This document shows positions 1 to 6,488 of a DNA stretch of 8,966 nt, piece after piece; position 1 is the first letter of the stretch; the number at the start of each line of letters is the position of its first letter. Both the position numbers and the translations under genes were made by a program. The stretch spans positions 1-8,966 of the forward strand of contig CAMWSW010000031.1 of assembly GCA_947176975.1 (NCBI GenBank). Direction: 5' to 3'. The notes under the pieces were generated by a model, which searched no databases, was not told where the DNA came from, and was given only the letters and a program-made list of their open reading frames with translations. This DNA comes from an uncultured Clostridia bacterium. GTDB lineage: Bacteria > Bacillota > Clostridia > Christensenellales > UBA3700.

Positions 1-160
1 GGTAGAGAGCGTCGAATACGGCAATGACGTGACCTTGACGGTTGCAATACCCGAGAGCGATTCCAAAGACTTTGTCGCAAAAGTCGTGGATATTACGCTC
101 GACAAGGCAAAGATAGAGAAAATCAAATGCGGCTACGTTGCGTTTGAAATCAATAATTAA
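1..160 (+). CDS. C-terminal end of a probable YigZ/IMPACT-family protein (5' truncated by window)
   Basis: The frame starting at base 2 is open from the window edge to a TAA at 158-160 and encodes about 52 residues. The readable part contains YGNDVTLTVAIPES, then a segment ending KCGYVAFEI. This resembles the small C-terminal domain (DUF1949, ferredoxin-like fold) of the YigZ/YvyE/IMPACT family, where a 'Y-x-x-x-V-T-L-x-V-x-V-P' strand is followed by a helix and a last strand. These are conserved single-domain-plus-tail proteins linked to translation stress, with poorly defined biochemistry. The N-terminal domain that would confirm the family lies outside the window. The next gene, ilvE, starts 86 bases downstream on the same strand with no visible terminator between, so co-transcription is possible. 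The family call rests on pattern memory from a short fragment. Confidence 0.55.
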   Translation, partial: VESVEYGNDVTLTVAIPESDSKDFVAKVVDITLDKAKIEKIKCGYVAFEINN

Positions 161-172
161 AAGAAAATAAAT

Positions 173-227
173 TTTGTCATTTCGATCGTGGCGGATGAGA
201 CCTTTCGACTACGCTCAAGGTGACGAA
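173..227. repeat. Imperfect palindrome resembling a dispersed intergenic repeat
   Basis: The left half begins TTTGTCATTTCGATCGTGG and the right half is CTACGCTCAAGGTGACGAA. They can fold with 173-182 pairing to 218-227, 184-185 to 215-216 and 187-191 to 209-213, giving about 17 pairs including several G-T pairs. The 'GTCATTTCGA...TCGACTACGCTCAAGGTGACG' style is one I associate with interspersed palindromes scattered in many bacterial genomes. There is no T-run after it, so it does not look like an intrinsic terminator. Only one copy is present in this window, so its repeat status is inferred. Confidence 0.5.
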
Positions 228-245
228 TAAATATGAGGTGAAAAT

Positions 246-1301
246 ATGAAAATCACGTTGACAAAACAACCTAAGCAAAAACCCGATTCATCAAAGCTTG
301 GCTTCGGCAAATATTTTACCGATCATATGCTCGTAATGGACTATGAGGACGGAGCTTGGAAAGAGCCCGAAATCGTACCGTACGCGCCTTTTGCTATTGC
401 TCCCGCAACCAATATTTTGCACTACGCGCAAGGTATTTTCGAGGGCGCAAAAGCTTATAAGACCAAAGAAGGCAAGATTACGGTATTCAGAATTGACGAC
501 AACTTCACGCGTATGAACAAGTCGGCAACGCGTTTGTGTATGCCAAATTTCGACGCAAAAGTAGTCAAAGCCGCTCTCTTTGAACTCATCAAGTTGGAAA
601 AGGATTGGATACCTACCGAGCCGGGTACTGCGCTTTATATCAGACCTACGCTCATCGCCAACGAAGAGGTATTGGGAGTACATGCAAGCAAAAAATATAA
701 GTTCTTTATCATTCTTTCGCCCGTTGGCTCATACTATGCGCACGGACTTCAACCCACAAAGATACTCGTCGAGGAAAATCTCGTCAGGGCATCTATCGGC
801 GGTACGGGCGAAGCAAAGTGTATGGGTAACTATGCTGCGTCGCTTATGGGCGGCGAGATAGCAAATTCCAAGGGCTACGATCAGGCTCTTTGGCTTGATT
901 CTTCCGAGCATAAGTACGTAGAAGAAGTAGGATCTATGAATATGTTCTTCGTCATCGGAGACGAAGTCGTTACGCCTGCGCTCGTAGGTAGTATTCTCGA
1001 CGGTATCACCAGAAGGTCTTGCATACAGGTTCTCAAGAAGTACGGATATAAGATAAGCGAAAGAAGAATTTCAATGGACGAAATCGTCGACGCTTACAAC
1101 AACGGTATGCTCAAAGAGAGCTTCGGCTCGGGTACTGCAGCCGTTATTTCTCCTGTTGGCACGATTTCCTACAAGGGCAAAGATATGCTCATCAACGGCG
1201 GAAAAATGGGTGAGATCACTTCTTTCCTTTACGACAAGATTACGGGTATTCAGTCGGAGCGTTATGCAGACGAGTTTGGCTGGGTAACTGAAATTAAGTA
1301 A
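246..1301 (+). CDS. ilvE: Branched-chain amino acid aminotransferase (PLP-dependent, fold type IV)
   Basis: It transfers an amino group between glutamate and the 2-oxo acids of leucine, isoleucine and valine, the last step of their synthesis and the first of their breakdown, in the cytoplasm. The 351 residues match the usual length of the larger bacterial/eukaryotic-type BCATs. The segment GGTGEAKCMGNYAAS (185-199) holds the PLP-binding lysine, K191. The YVEEVGSMNMFF block (224-235) carries the conserved glutamate before G-S-M-N. The phosphate-binding loop is GSGTAAVISPVG (294-305), and the C-terminus has the typical I-Q ... D-x-x-G-W-V ending. The start is well set: TGAGGTG (234-240) lies 5 bases before ATG. 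No T-box or leader-peptide attenuator is visible upstream; only the palindrome at 173-227 lies there. No other branched-chain pathway gene is in the window. Confidence 0.95.
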   Translation: MKITLTKQPKQKPDSSKLGFGKYFTDHMLVMDYEDGAWKEPEIVPYAPFAIAPATNILHYAQGIFEGAKAYKTKEGKITVFRIDDNFTRMNKSATRLCMPNFDAKVVKAALFELIKLEKDWIPTEPGTALYIRPTLIANEEVLGVHASKKYKFFIILSPVGSYYAHGLQPTKILVEENLVRASIGGTGEAKCMGNYAASLMGGEIANSKGYDQALWLDSSEHKYVEEVGSMNMFFVIGDEVVTPALVGSILDGITRRSCIQVLKKYGYKISERRISMDEIVDAYNNGMLKESFGSGTAAVISPVGTISYKGKDMLINGGKMGEITSFLYDKITGIQSERYADEFGWVTEIK

Positions 1302-1370
1302 TTTTATTTTTTGTCTATCTCTCTTCTCGCCGAACGAGAAAAGAGTATGGGTTTAAATTCAATAATAAAT

Positions 1371-1398
1371 AAAGAGCATATCACATGATATGCTCTTT
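1371..1398. terminator. Bidirectional intrinsic terminator between convergent ilvE and degV
   Basis: A 12-bp perfect stem, AAAGAGCATATC paired with GATATGCTCTTT around an ACAT loop, sits between two convergent genes. On the + strand it runs into TTTTAGTTTATCAATTTTC; on the - strand into ATTTATTATTG. Both are T-rich though interrupted, so it can serve both genes. A weaker 6-bp hairpin (TTCTCG/CGAGAA, 1324-1340) lies nearer ilvE without a downstream T-run. Confidence 0.8.
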
Positions 1399-1419
1399 TA
1401 GTTTATCAATTTTCTAATT

Positions 1420-2331
1420 TTACTCTTCTTCTTTGAGTTCGTTGTCGTTGGGTTCTGCTTTTTCAGTTGCCAAGAATATCAAAGCTACCATACCTGCGCC
1501 AACGTGCGTGCCGATGACCGGACCTACGTCGACTATTGCGGTATTCTTAAATCCATACTTATCTACGAGAGCTTTCTCGAGCATAACTGCTTCGTCGTAA
1601 GCGTCGGCGTGCATTACCGCTACGAGCTTTTGCTCTTCGACCGGCATCATGCGCTTGTCAAAATACTCAAGCATGGTTTTCATTGCCTTTTTGTGGGATA
1701 TCTGCTTGCTTATTGCTACCAATTTGCCGAGCTTGTTGATATAGAGTATGGGTTTGATTTGCAAAGCGTCGCCAAGGAAAGCTTGAGTCTTGCTTGCTCT
1801 TCCCGTGCGATAAAGGTGTTTCATATCGTCGATAGTGAAGTATCCCGCTGTGTGCAAAGACAGTTCTTCGGCATACTCGACGAGCTCGTCGTAACTTGCT
1901 CCGCTTTGGAGTTTTTGGTCGACGTACCATACGAGCAAGCCTTGTACGAATGCCGCAGAACGGGATTCCACTATAGTAATTTTTCTGTCGGGGTACTCCT
2001 CTCTGAGTTCTTTTGCCGCCATACACATTTGGTCGTACGTTCCGCTCAACGCCTTGGTGAAACCGATATGAATGATATCGTATCCTTTATCGAGTATAGG
2101 TTTGAAATGTTCTTTTGCCTGATACGCGGTGATCATAGTCGTTTGGGGCAAGTCTTCTTTTGACTTTGCCTTGCGGCAGGTGTCGTAAAACTCTTTTGGA
2201 GACAACTTCGTCGTATTTCCGTCGTAAGCGACGCCACCCAAGGTGTAGCCCATAGGGAAGATTGTTATGTTTTCGGTAAGAAGGCTATCTGGGTAGTCGC
2301 TCGTAGCCTCCGCAGTGATCATTATTTTCAT
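1420..2331 (-). CDS. DegV family protein (probable fatty acid-binding, FakB-like)
   Basis: DegV/FakB proteins bind a fatty acid and, in the best-studied cases, present it to the kinase FakA to form acyl-phosphate for membrane lipid synthesis. The length (303 aa) is a little over the usual 280-290 because of an acidic tail (ATEKAEPNDNELKEEE). Family landmarks in order are QTTMITAY (63-70), at the place of the ligand-contacting T-S-Q-P segment; LSGTYDQM (95-102); the long helix after VESRSAAF (121-128); HLYRTGRASK (172-181); and VGPVIGTHVGAG (269-280), with the conserved histidine H276. The N-terminal T-D-S-T-A-D-L-P signature is altered to A-E-A-T-S-D-Y-P (7-14). The start is supported by AAAAGGAGC (2338-2346), 6 bases before ATG. 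A consensus promoter lies just upstream. No fakA (DAK-domain kinase) is in the window, so the acyl-phosphate role is inference. Confidence 0.9.
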   Translation of the reverse strand: MKIMITAEATSDYPDSLLTENITIFPMGYTLGGVAYDGNTTKLSPKEFYDTCRKAKSKEDLPQTTMITAYQAKEHFKPILDKGYDIIHIGFTKALSGTYDQMCMAAKELREEYPDRKITIVESRSAAFVQGLLVWYVDQKLQSGASYDELVEYAEELSLHTAGYFTIDDMKHLYRTGRASKTQAFLGDALQIKPILYINKLGKLVAISKQISHKKAMKTMLEYFDKRMMPVEEQKLVAVMHADAYDEAVMLEKALVDKYGFKNTAIVDVGPVIGTHVGAGMVALIFLATEKAEPNDNELKEEE

Positions 2332-2376
2332 TTTTTTGCTCCTTTTGCATCAACGCATTTGAGATTTATTGTATTG

Positions 2377-2405
2377 ATTATATATTTAATTTGCATTTTT
2401 GTCAA
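2377..2405 (-). promoter_or_regulatory. Consensus sigma-A promoter of degV
   Basis: Reading the - strand, TTGACA (2400-2405) is followed by exactly 17 bases and then TATAAT (2377-2382). Both hexamers match the sigma-A/sigma-70 consensus at every position and the spacing is ideal. Transcription should start near 2370, giving a leader of about 39 bases that ends in the AAAAGGAGC ribosome site. Confidence 0.88.
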
Positions 2406-2553
2406 CAACTGACGCGCTTAGTTGAACATATTGTAATAATATCTATTTAATATAAATATAATACTTACAGGGGCAATTATATTAACGCAAGGGTATATTT
2501 ACGACAAAAAATGCTAATATACGGCGGCAAATTAAAAATTATGTAAAATTTAC
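2406..2553. other. AT-rich spacer between divergent degV and lipoprotein promoters
   Basis: This spacer has no credible ORF. It contains a CAACT/AGTTG dyad (2406-2424) just upstream of the degV -35 box and a GTATATT/AATATAC dyad (2493-2522) with a 16-base gap. Either could bind a regulator, but both are short and lie in AT-rich DNA, so I assign no function. Confidence 0.3.
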
Positions 2554-2582
2554 TTGCAATAAATACTCAAAGGGTTTATTAT
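2554..2582 (+). promoter_or_regulatory. Probable promoter of the lipoprotein gene
   Basis: TTGCAA (2554-2559), a 17-base spacer and TATTAT (2577-2582) form a good sigma-A-like promoter. Expected transcription start is near 2589, leaving a leader of about 36 bases. The ribosome site AGGAG (2607-2611) is 13 bases from the ATG, longer than usual. No alternative in-frame ATG, GTG or TTG start lies nearer to it. Confidence 0.6.
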
Positions 2583-2624
2583 ATATGTAGTAAAATTTTT
2601 TAAATTAGGAGATTTGGAAAAATT

Positions 2625-3623
2625 ATGAAGAAAAAGATTTTTATCTCATCCGTAGTAGTCATAATGATTTTGTCAATGTCACTTATGATTTTTGCGGGTT
2701 GTAAGCCGAAGTATGACAAACTCAACGAAAACTTTGCTATTCCGACTGCCGAAATCGGCGCAGACGGAAATACTCTTTCCGCAGATATGGTTGAGGGAGG
2801 TATCAAAGCAATAAACAAAGATATGTCAGCTTTTGCAATGTTGCAAGTAGGTATGGAGAATTTCTACAACGCTCAATATGCAACTATCGAATACAACGGC
2901 GGCGTATTTATGACGCTTGCAAACGTTCTTCAAGTTGAGCAAGTAGTTCAATCCACCAAGATAAGAAACGGCGTTGGCGACGCAGCAGGTAATAATGCTA
3001 ATGGCGCAACTTATTTTGCAGACAACAAGTCGCACTCTACTTTTGCAAAGATTTATGAGAAGTTCATCATTGAACCAGATAAGTGGACCAGAAAGGCAGG
3101 AACCGACGGTATAAGTTATAAGAAGCCTAGCAACAAGAACGGTCGTCTCGGTTCTTGGTCAGTTAAAGAGTGGGCAGCTCCTACGTCTTATGACAACTTG
3201 GCAGCATTGGTTACCGCCAACAGCAACAATCCTACCATCCTTTGGATGTACGACTTGAGAGAAGAATTTGTCGAAGACAGTGTTGGACCTAAATATGACG
3301 CTGAAGAAAAGTCTTACAAGTTCGGATTCAAGTTCAAGCCTACGGAGTCTACCGAAGAGTATCGCAAAGTTATGCTTACCCAACTTGAGACCAACGCAGG
3401 TATGCCTATCGACGGACTTGAATTCAAGCAATTGATGCTCGAAGTTGTATTGTGGGAAAACGGTATGATCAGAGCTATCAACGTAAGCGAAATATATCAT
3501 ATGAAGATGTATTTGGGCAAGACTCCTATTGACAGTGACGTAAAACTTACTGCTACGCAGTTGTTCTCTTACAATCCTGACGAAGAAGGATATAAGATTC
3601 AAGATCATATCGACGCATTCTAA
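2625..3623 (+). CDS. Uncharacterised lipoprotein with a lipobox signal peptide
   Basis: I do not recognise this family. The 332-residue product starts with a clear lipoprotein signal: basic MKKK, a hydrophobic core through residue 22, then F-A-G-C with the lipidated cysteine at C26. The -3 position is F rather than the usual L, which is tolerated but not ideal. C26 is the only cysteine in the protein. The mature part has no membrane segment and should sit on the outer face of the membrane. It alternates aromatic-rich strands (FYNAQYATIEYNGGVFMTL, 58-76) with polar stretches, including an Asn/Gly-rich loop near 120-130 and a Lys/Gly-rich region near 155-175. It ends in a polar tail with no anchor. 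The gene is monocistronic, with its own promoter and a strong terminator. Its codon choice looks smoother than its neighbours', which suggests good expression. Surface binding of a ligand is possible but unproven. Confidence 0.85.
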   Translation: MKKKIFISSVVVIMILSMSLMIFAGCKPKYDKLNENFAIPTAEIGADGNTLSADMVEGGIKAINKDMSAFAMLQVGMENFYNAQYATIEYNGGVFMTLANVLQVEQVVQSTKIRNGVGDAAGNNANGATYFADNKSHSTFAKIYEKFIIEPDKWTRKAGTDGISYKKPSNKNGRLGSWSVKEWAAPTSYDNLAALVTANSNNPTILWMYDLREEFVEDSVGPKYDAEEKSYKFGFKFKPTESTEEYRKVMLTQLETNAGMPIDGLEFKQLMLEVVLWENGMIRAINVSEIYHMKMYLGKTPIDSDVKLTATQLFSYNPDEEGYKIQDHIDAF

Positions 3624-3645
3624 TATCTTAAACGATTGCAAAATT

Positions 3646-3673
3646 AAGGAAGAGCAGACGCTCTTCCTTTTTT
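3646..3673 (+). terminator. Strong intrinsic terminator after the lipoprotein gene
   Basis: A 10-bp perfect stem, AAGGAAGAGC with GCTCTTCCTT around an AGAC loop, is followed by a T-run (3668-3673) that overlaps the end of the stem. It sits 22 bases after the stop codon, the classic Rho-independent arrangement. It insulates the PAP2 operon downstream. Confidence 0.92.
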
Positions 3674-3686
3674 GTTTATAATGCGG

Positions 3687-3820
3687 TATATTGATTTTTT
3701 GGTACTAATATATTATTATATATTGATTTTATTAAACTACGGTAAAAAGAAAAGCAATAAAATGACAAATTATATTGCAAAAGTAATTATTATATTGTAC
3801 AATGTAAATAAGTTATTGTA
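3687..3820 (+). promoter_or_regulatory. Phased TATATTG direct repeats in the PAP2 operon leader
   Basis: TATATTG occurs exactly at 3687-3693, 3719-3725, 3771-3777 and 3791-3797. A fifth, weaker copy (TTATTGTA) lies at 3813-3820. The first two extend to an identical 12-mer, TATATTGATTTT. Offsets are 32, 52, 20 and about 21 bases, all close to whole numbers of helical turns. The third copy overlaps the -35 box and the fourth overlaps the -10 box. A binding site array for a regulator is inferred; AT-rich composition is the alternative. Confidence 0.4.
3775..3803 (+). promoter_or_regulatory. Probable promoter of the PAP2-ligase operon
   Basis: TTGCAA (3775-3780) and TACAAT (3798-3803) are separated by 17 bases. 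The -35 hexamer is the same as that of the lipoprotein promoter. The -10 lies inside a perfect 10-bp palindrome, ATTGTACAAT (3794-3803). Transcription should begin near 3810, about 28 bases before the chosen start codon. Confidence 0.6.
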
Positions 3821-3826
3821 TGGGAC

Positions 3827-3831
3827 AGAGG
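3827..3831 (+). promoter_or_regulatory. Ribosome binding site that decides the PAP2 start
   Basis: AGAGG at 3827-3831 is 6 bases before the ATG at 3838. The in-frame ATG at 3820 would place this site inside the coding region and has no purine-rich site upstream. The downstream start is therefore preferred. Confidence 0.7.
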
Positions 3832-3837
3832 ATATTT

Positions 3838-4857
3838 ATGCTAGGAGAAAAAAAGAATAATATCATATCAATAATAATTCACAGCGTCGTAGCGGCTGCG
3901 TTGCTTGGCGTGCTGATTTTGCTTTGCTTTAAAAATTCTGCGGGAGAGTACTTTGACCTTGCTATCGACAAGGCTTTATCCAAGTCGATAAACGGCAATT
4001 GGGCGAAGACGGCTTTTGCATTTTTGTTCTCGATAATAGCTGAGTATCCCGCATACTTTATCTTACCTATATTTGCAGTCATGCTTTTCTATAGCGACGA
4101 TTTGGTGGCTTTGAAGTGGCGTAAGGTCTTCAAAGTGGCAATGGCAGGATTGAGCATTATAGGATGGGTAATTCTTTGCTTTAAGAGCGAAGCCGCCGAT
4201 ATGATACAGGCAAAGGGATTTGACGGAATGAAGTTCTATGCTTTGATGGGAATTTTGGCTCTTTGCGCGGCGGGACTTGGATTGTATCTTGGCAAGTTTA
4301 TACCCAAGAAGACGAGATATATTCTCTTCAAGTTTGCGATATTTGCAATATGCTATTTGCTCGTTGCGCTTGCCGTAAACCAAGCTGTCAAGACAGTGTG
4401 GCACAGAATGAGATTCAGAGATATGCTCAAAGAAAACAATTTGGGACACGACGGATTTTCTTATTTCACGCCTTGGTACACGCCTGATATTGCAAGGATA
4501 GAACTCAATCCCGATTATCATTATTCGTCTTTCCCGTCGGGACACACGAGTTCGGCTACGCACATATTCTTGCTTTGCACGCTTTACAGAATATTGCCGA
4601 GTTGGCGTGAGAAAAAGTGGCTCAAATATACGCTTTACGGAGTATGTTCGGCATTCGTGCTGTTGACGGCAATATCGCGTATATGCGACGACGCGCATTT
4701 CCTCTCCGACGTAATATGGGGATTTGCGATATCTTATACGATATACAAGGTATTGGATAAGTTGTTTTTCAGAAACGGCAATAATTTTGCAGTAGCGGAA
4801 GAGGCGCTTGCAAATCTGCAAAGCCAAGAAAATAAAGAGGCTCAAAGGCAGGAATAA
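3838..4857 (+). CDS. Membrane PAP2-family phosphatase (lipid phosphate or undecaprenyl pyrophosphate phosphatase type)
   Basis: PAP2 enzymes remove phosphate from lipid substrates such as phosphatidic acid or undecaprenyl pyrophosphate, using a histidine that becomes transiently phosphorylated. All three family motifs are present in the 339-residue product: K-x6-R (K185 to R192, KTVWHRMR), PSGH (234-237, within SSFPSGHTSSA) and S-R-x5-H-x3-D (S280, R281, H287, D291). The proline usual after the first motif is replaced by FRD, a variant seen in some PAP2 branches. Hydrophobic stretches near 10-30, 60-85, 98-115, 132-152, 163-182, 240-255, 265-280 and 290-308 suggest about six or more membrane helices, with the active site at one membrane face. 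It is longer than minimal PAP2 proteins (about 200 aa) because of the extra N-terminal helices. Its stop overlaps the next gene's start, so the two are translationally coupled. The substrate cannot be told from sequence. Confidence 0.92.
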   Translation: MLGEKKNNIISIIIHSVVAAALLGVLILLCFKNSAGEYFDLAIDKALSKSINGNWAKTAFAFLFSIIAEYPAYFILPIFAVMLFYSDDLVALKWRKVFKVAMAGLSIIGWVILCFKSEAADMIQAKGFDGMKFYALMGILALCAAGLGLYLGKFIPKKTRYILFKFAIFAICYLLVALAVNQAVKTVWHRMRFRDMLKENNLGHDGFSYFTPWYTPDIARIELNPDYHYSSFPSGHTSSATHIFLLCTLYRILPSWREKKWLKYTLYGVCSAFVLLTAISRICDDAHFLSDVIWGFAISYTIYKVLDKLFFRNGNNFAVAEEALANLQSQENKEAQRQE

Positions 4858-6488
4858 TGGCAAAATTCGATAAATCAATGTTTGCCTATCTTCAAGACGA
4901 GACGCAAAGATTGCCGGACACCAACAAGGTTTGGGATTTCTTCGGCGCGTCGATAGGGATAGGAAAGTTTAAAGATACCGTCAAGAGCTTTGGCGGTTAT
5001 CTTCAATCTTTGGGTATTGGCAAGGGAGACAACGTAGTGTTGTGTCTTGGCAATATCCCCAACGCTATCGTGAGTTTTTATGCCATAAATTCCATTGGAG
5101 CTATTGCCAATCTCGTGCATCCTCTTATCCCCGGCGAGGGACTTGAGAAGATGGCAAAGGAGATGGACAGCAAGGCTTTTATATTATTTGACGAATTTTT
5201 CTATAAATACGGATTTTTGAATGACAGCGACAAGCCCGTAATACTATGCAGCGCGAGCGACTTTTTGCCCAAGGCGTTTAAGATACCTTACAATGCCTAT
5301 AGGTACGGCAAGGTCAAGAATATCAAATACGATGACCGTATCGTCAGATTTAAAGATACTTTGAATAAATTTCAAGCAAAGGACGTGGAGATAAAGGGCG
5401 ACGATGTCGCCATATATATGCACAGCGGAGGTACGACTGGCGTATCCAAGACGGTAATGCTTTCCAACGATTCTTTCAATCATTTGGCTGACAATGCAAT
5501 AGACCTCATAGGCGGAGGCGTGGACGACAAGGACGGTATGCTTATGGTGTTGCCGCTGTTCCACAACTTCGGTCTAGGCATATGTATGCACACCGTGCTT
5601 TGCGGCGGCGGACAAGCTGTGATGATGCCCAAATTCAATCCAAAAGGCGCTTGCAGGCTCATTAAGCGAGCAAGAGTGACTTATATCGCAGGAGTGCCGA
5701 GTATGTATTCCAAGATGCTTGCTTGCGGCAAATTTAAGGGCAAAATGCTCAAAAAGATTAAGAATTGCTATTGCGGAGGCGAGAAGATTTCGACGGAACT
5801 CAAAAAGACCTTTGAAGACACTATGGCGCAAAACGGCAATCCTATCAAGCTGTGCGCGGGCTACGGACTGACTGAAGGCGGTATCTGCTGTGTAAACACG
5901 ATGGATATTCACAAGGACAATTCTACGCTCGGCAAACCTATAAAGAACAACTATTTTGCTATCATTGACGATGAAAATAACTTCTTAAAACCCAACGAGC
6001 GCGGTATGATCGTGCTCACTTGCAACACTATGATGACGGGATATTACAATTCTCCCGACCTCAATAAAGAAGTCTTTTTTGAAGACGGCGAAGGACGCAA
6101 GTGGCTTAAGACTGGCGATATAGGATATATGGACGACGAGGGGTACGTCTATTTTGTCGACAGAATTAAGAGAATGATTAAGATAAGCGGAATCAATATC
6201 TATCCCCAAGAGATAGAAGATTGCGTCAATGCTTTTGACGGAGTGTTGCGCTCTTGCGTAATACCTTATCAAGAGAACGGCAAGAACTTTCTTAAACTGT
6301 ATATCGTACCGGAAGACGGCGTAGTTTGCGACGATGGCTTTATTGCCTTGTTAAGAGAATATATCGGCAATAACTTGCTCAAATATAATATGCCAAAGGT
6401 AATCGAGTGTGTGGAATCTTTGCCTCTCACGCAAATTGGCAAAGTTGACTTTAAGAAATTGCAGGCAAGTTTAGAAAAAAGTAATTAG
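4857..6488 (+). CDS. Acyl-CoA synthetase / AMP-dependent ANL-superfamily ligase
   Basis: ANL ligases activate a carboxylic acid, often a fatty acid, with ATP to an acyl-adenylate and then usually transfer it to CoA or a carrier thiol. The 543 residues contain the full set of core motifs: the ATP loop HSGGTTGVSK (189-198), YGLTE (336-340), TGD (419-421), DRIKRMIKISG (435-445), NIYPQEIE (447-454) and the C-terminal LPLTQIGKVD with the probable catalytic lysine K529. The small C-terminal domain is complete. The S-G-G-T-T-G form of the loop is common in long-chain fatty acid ligases, but T replaces the usual G after K198. The start ATG overlaps the PAP2 stop (TAATG), with AGGA at 4850-4853 as the ribosome site. 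The pairing with a lipid phosphatase favours a fatty acid substrate, though an aryl acid or carrier-protein loading cannot be excluded. Its 3' end interlocks with the opposing kinase gene. Confidence 0.9.
   Translation: MAKFDKSMFAYLQDETQRLPDTNKVWDFFGASIGIGKFKDTVKSFGGYLQSLGIGKGDNVVLCLGNIPNAIVSFYAINSIGAIANLVHPLIPGEGLEKMAKEMDSKAFILFDEFFYKYGFLNDSDKPVILCSASDFLPKAFKIPYNAYRYGKVKNIKYDDRIVRFKDTLNKFQAKDVEIKGDDVAIYMHSGGTTGVSKTVMLSNDSFNHLADNAIDLIGGGVDDKDGMLMVLPLFHNFGLGICMHTVLCGGGQAVMMPKFNPKGACRLIKRARVTYIAGVPSMYSKMLACGKFKGKMLKKIKNCYCGGEKISTELKKTFEDTMAQNGNPIKLCAGYGLTEGGICCVNTMDIHKDNSTLGKPIKNNYFAIIDDENNFLKPNERGMIVLTCNTMMTGYYNSPDLNKEVFFEDGEGRKWLKTGDIGYMDDEGYVYFVDRIKRMIKISGINIYPQEIEDCVNAFDGVLRSCVIPYQENGKNFLKLYIVPEDGVVCDDGFIALLREYIGNNLLKYNMPKVIECVESLPLTQIGKVDFKKLQASLEKSN

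Noticed and set aside
161..245. T-box or leader-peptide attenuator for ilvE
   Set aside because: The 85-base gap is too short for a T-box and contains no leader ORF with Leu/Ile/Val codons and no terminator with a T-run.
1324..1340. Hairpin TTCTCG/CGAGAA as a first ilvE terminator
   Set aside because: The stem is only 6 bp and no T-run follows on either strand; the hairpin at 1371-1398 fits better.
1504..2163. 219-codon + strand ORF opposite degV
   Set aside because: It is a shadow of degV: no ribosome site, Cys/His/Phe-rich composition without a recognisable motif, and the opposite strand encodes a clear family.
2512..2523. 12-mer TGCTAATATACG also present at 8629-8640
   Set aside because: A few 12-base matches are expected by chance in 9 kb of AT-rich DNA, and the two sites have different positions relative to their promoters.
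3820..3837. Upstream in-frame ATG for the PAP2 gene (six extra residues)
   Set aside because: No purine-rich site precedes it, whereas AGAGG is correctly spaced for the ATG at 3838.
3672..3860. A 60-residue hydrophobic ORF with TTG (3672) or ATG (3681) start
   Set aside because: It begins in the lipoprotein terminator, has no ribosome site, contains the PAP2 promoter and overlaps the PAP2 start. Its Ile/Tyr/Lys-rich product is what AT-rich DNA gives by chance.
4063..4878. 271-codon - strand ORF opposite the PAP2 gene
   Set aside because: It is a shadow frame, very Arg/Tyr-rich; the + strand has all PAP2 motifs.
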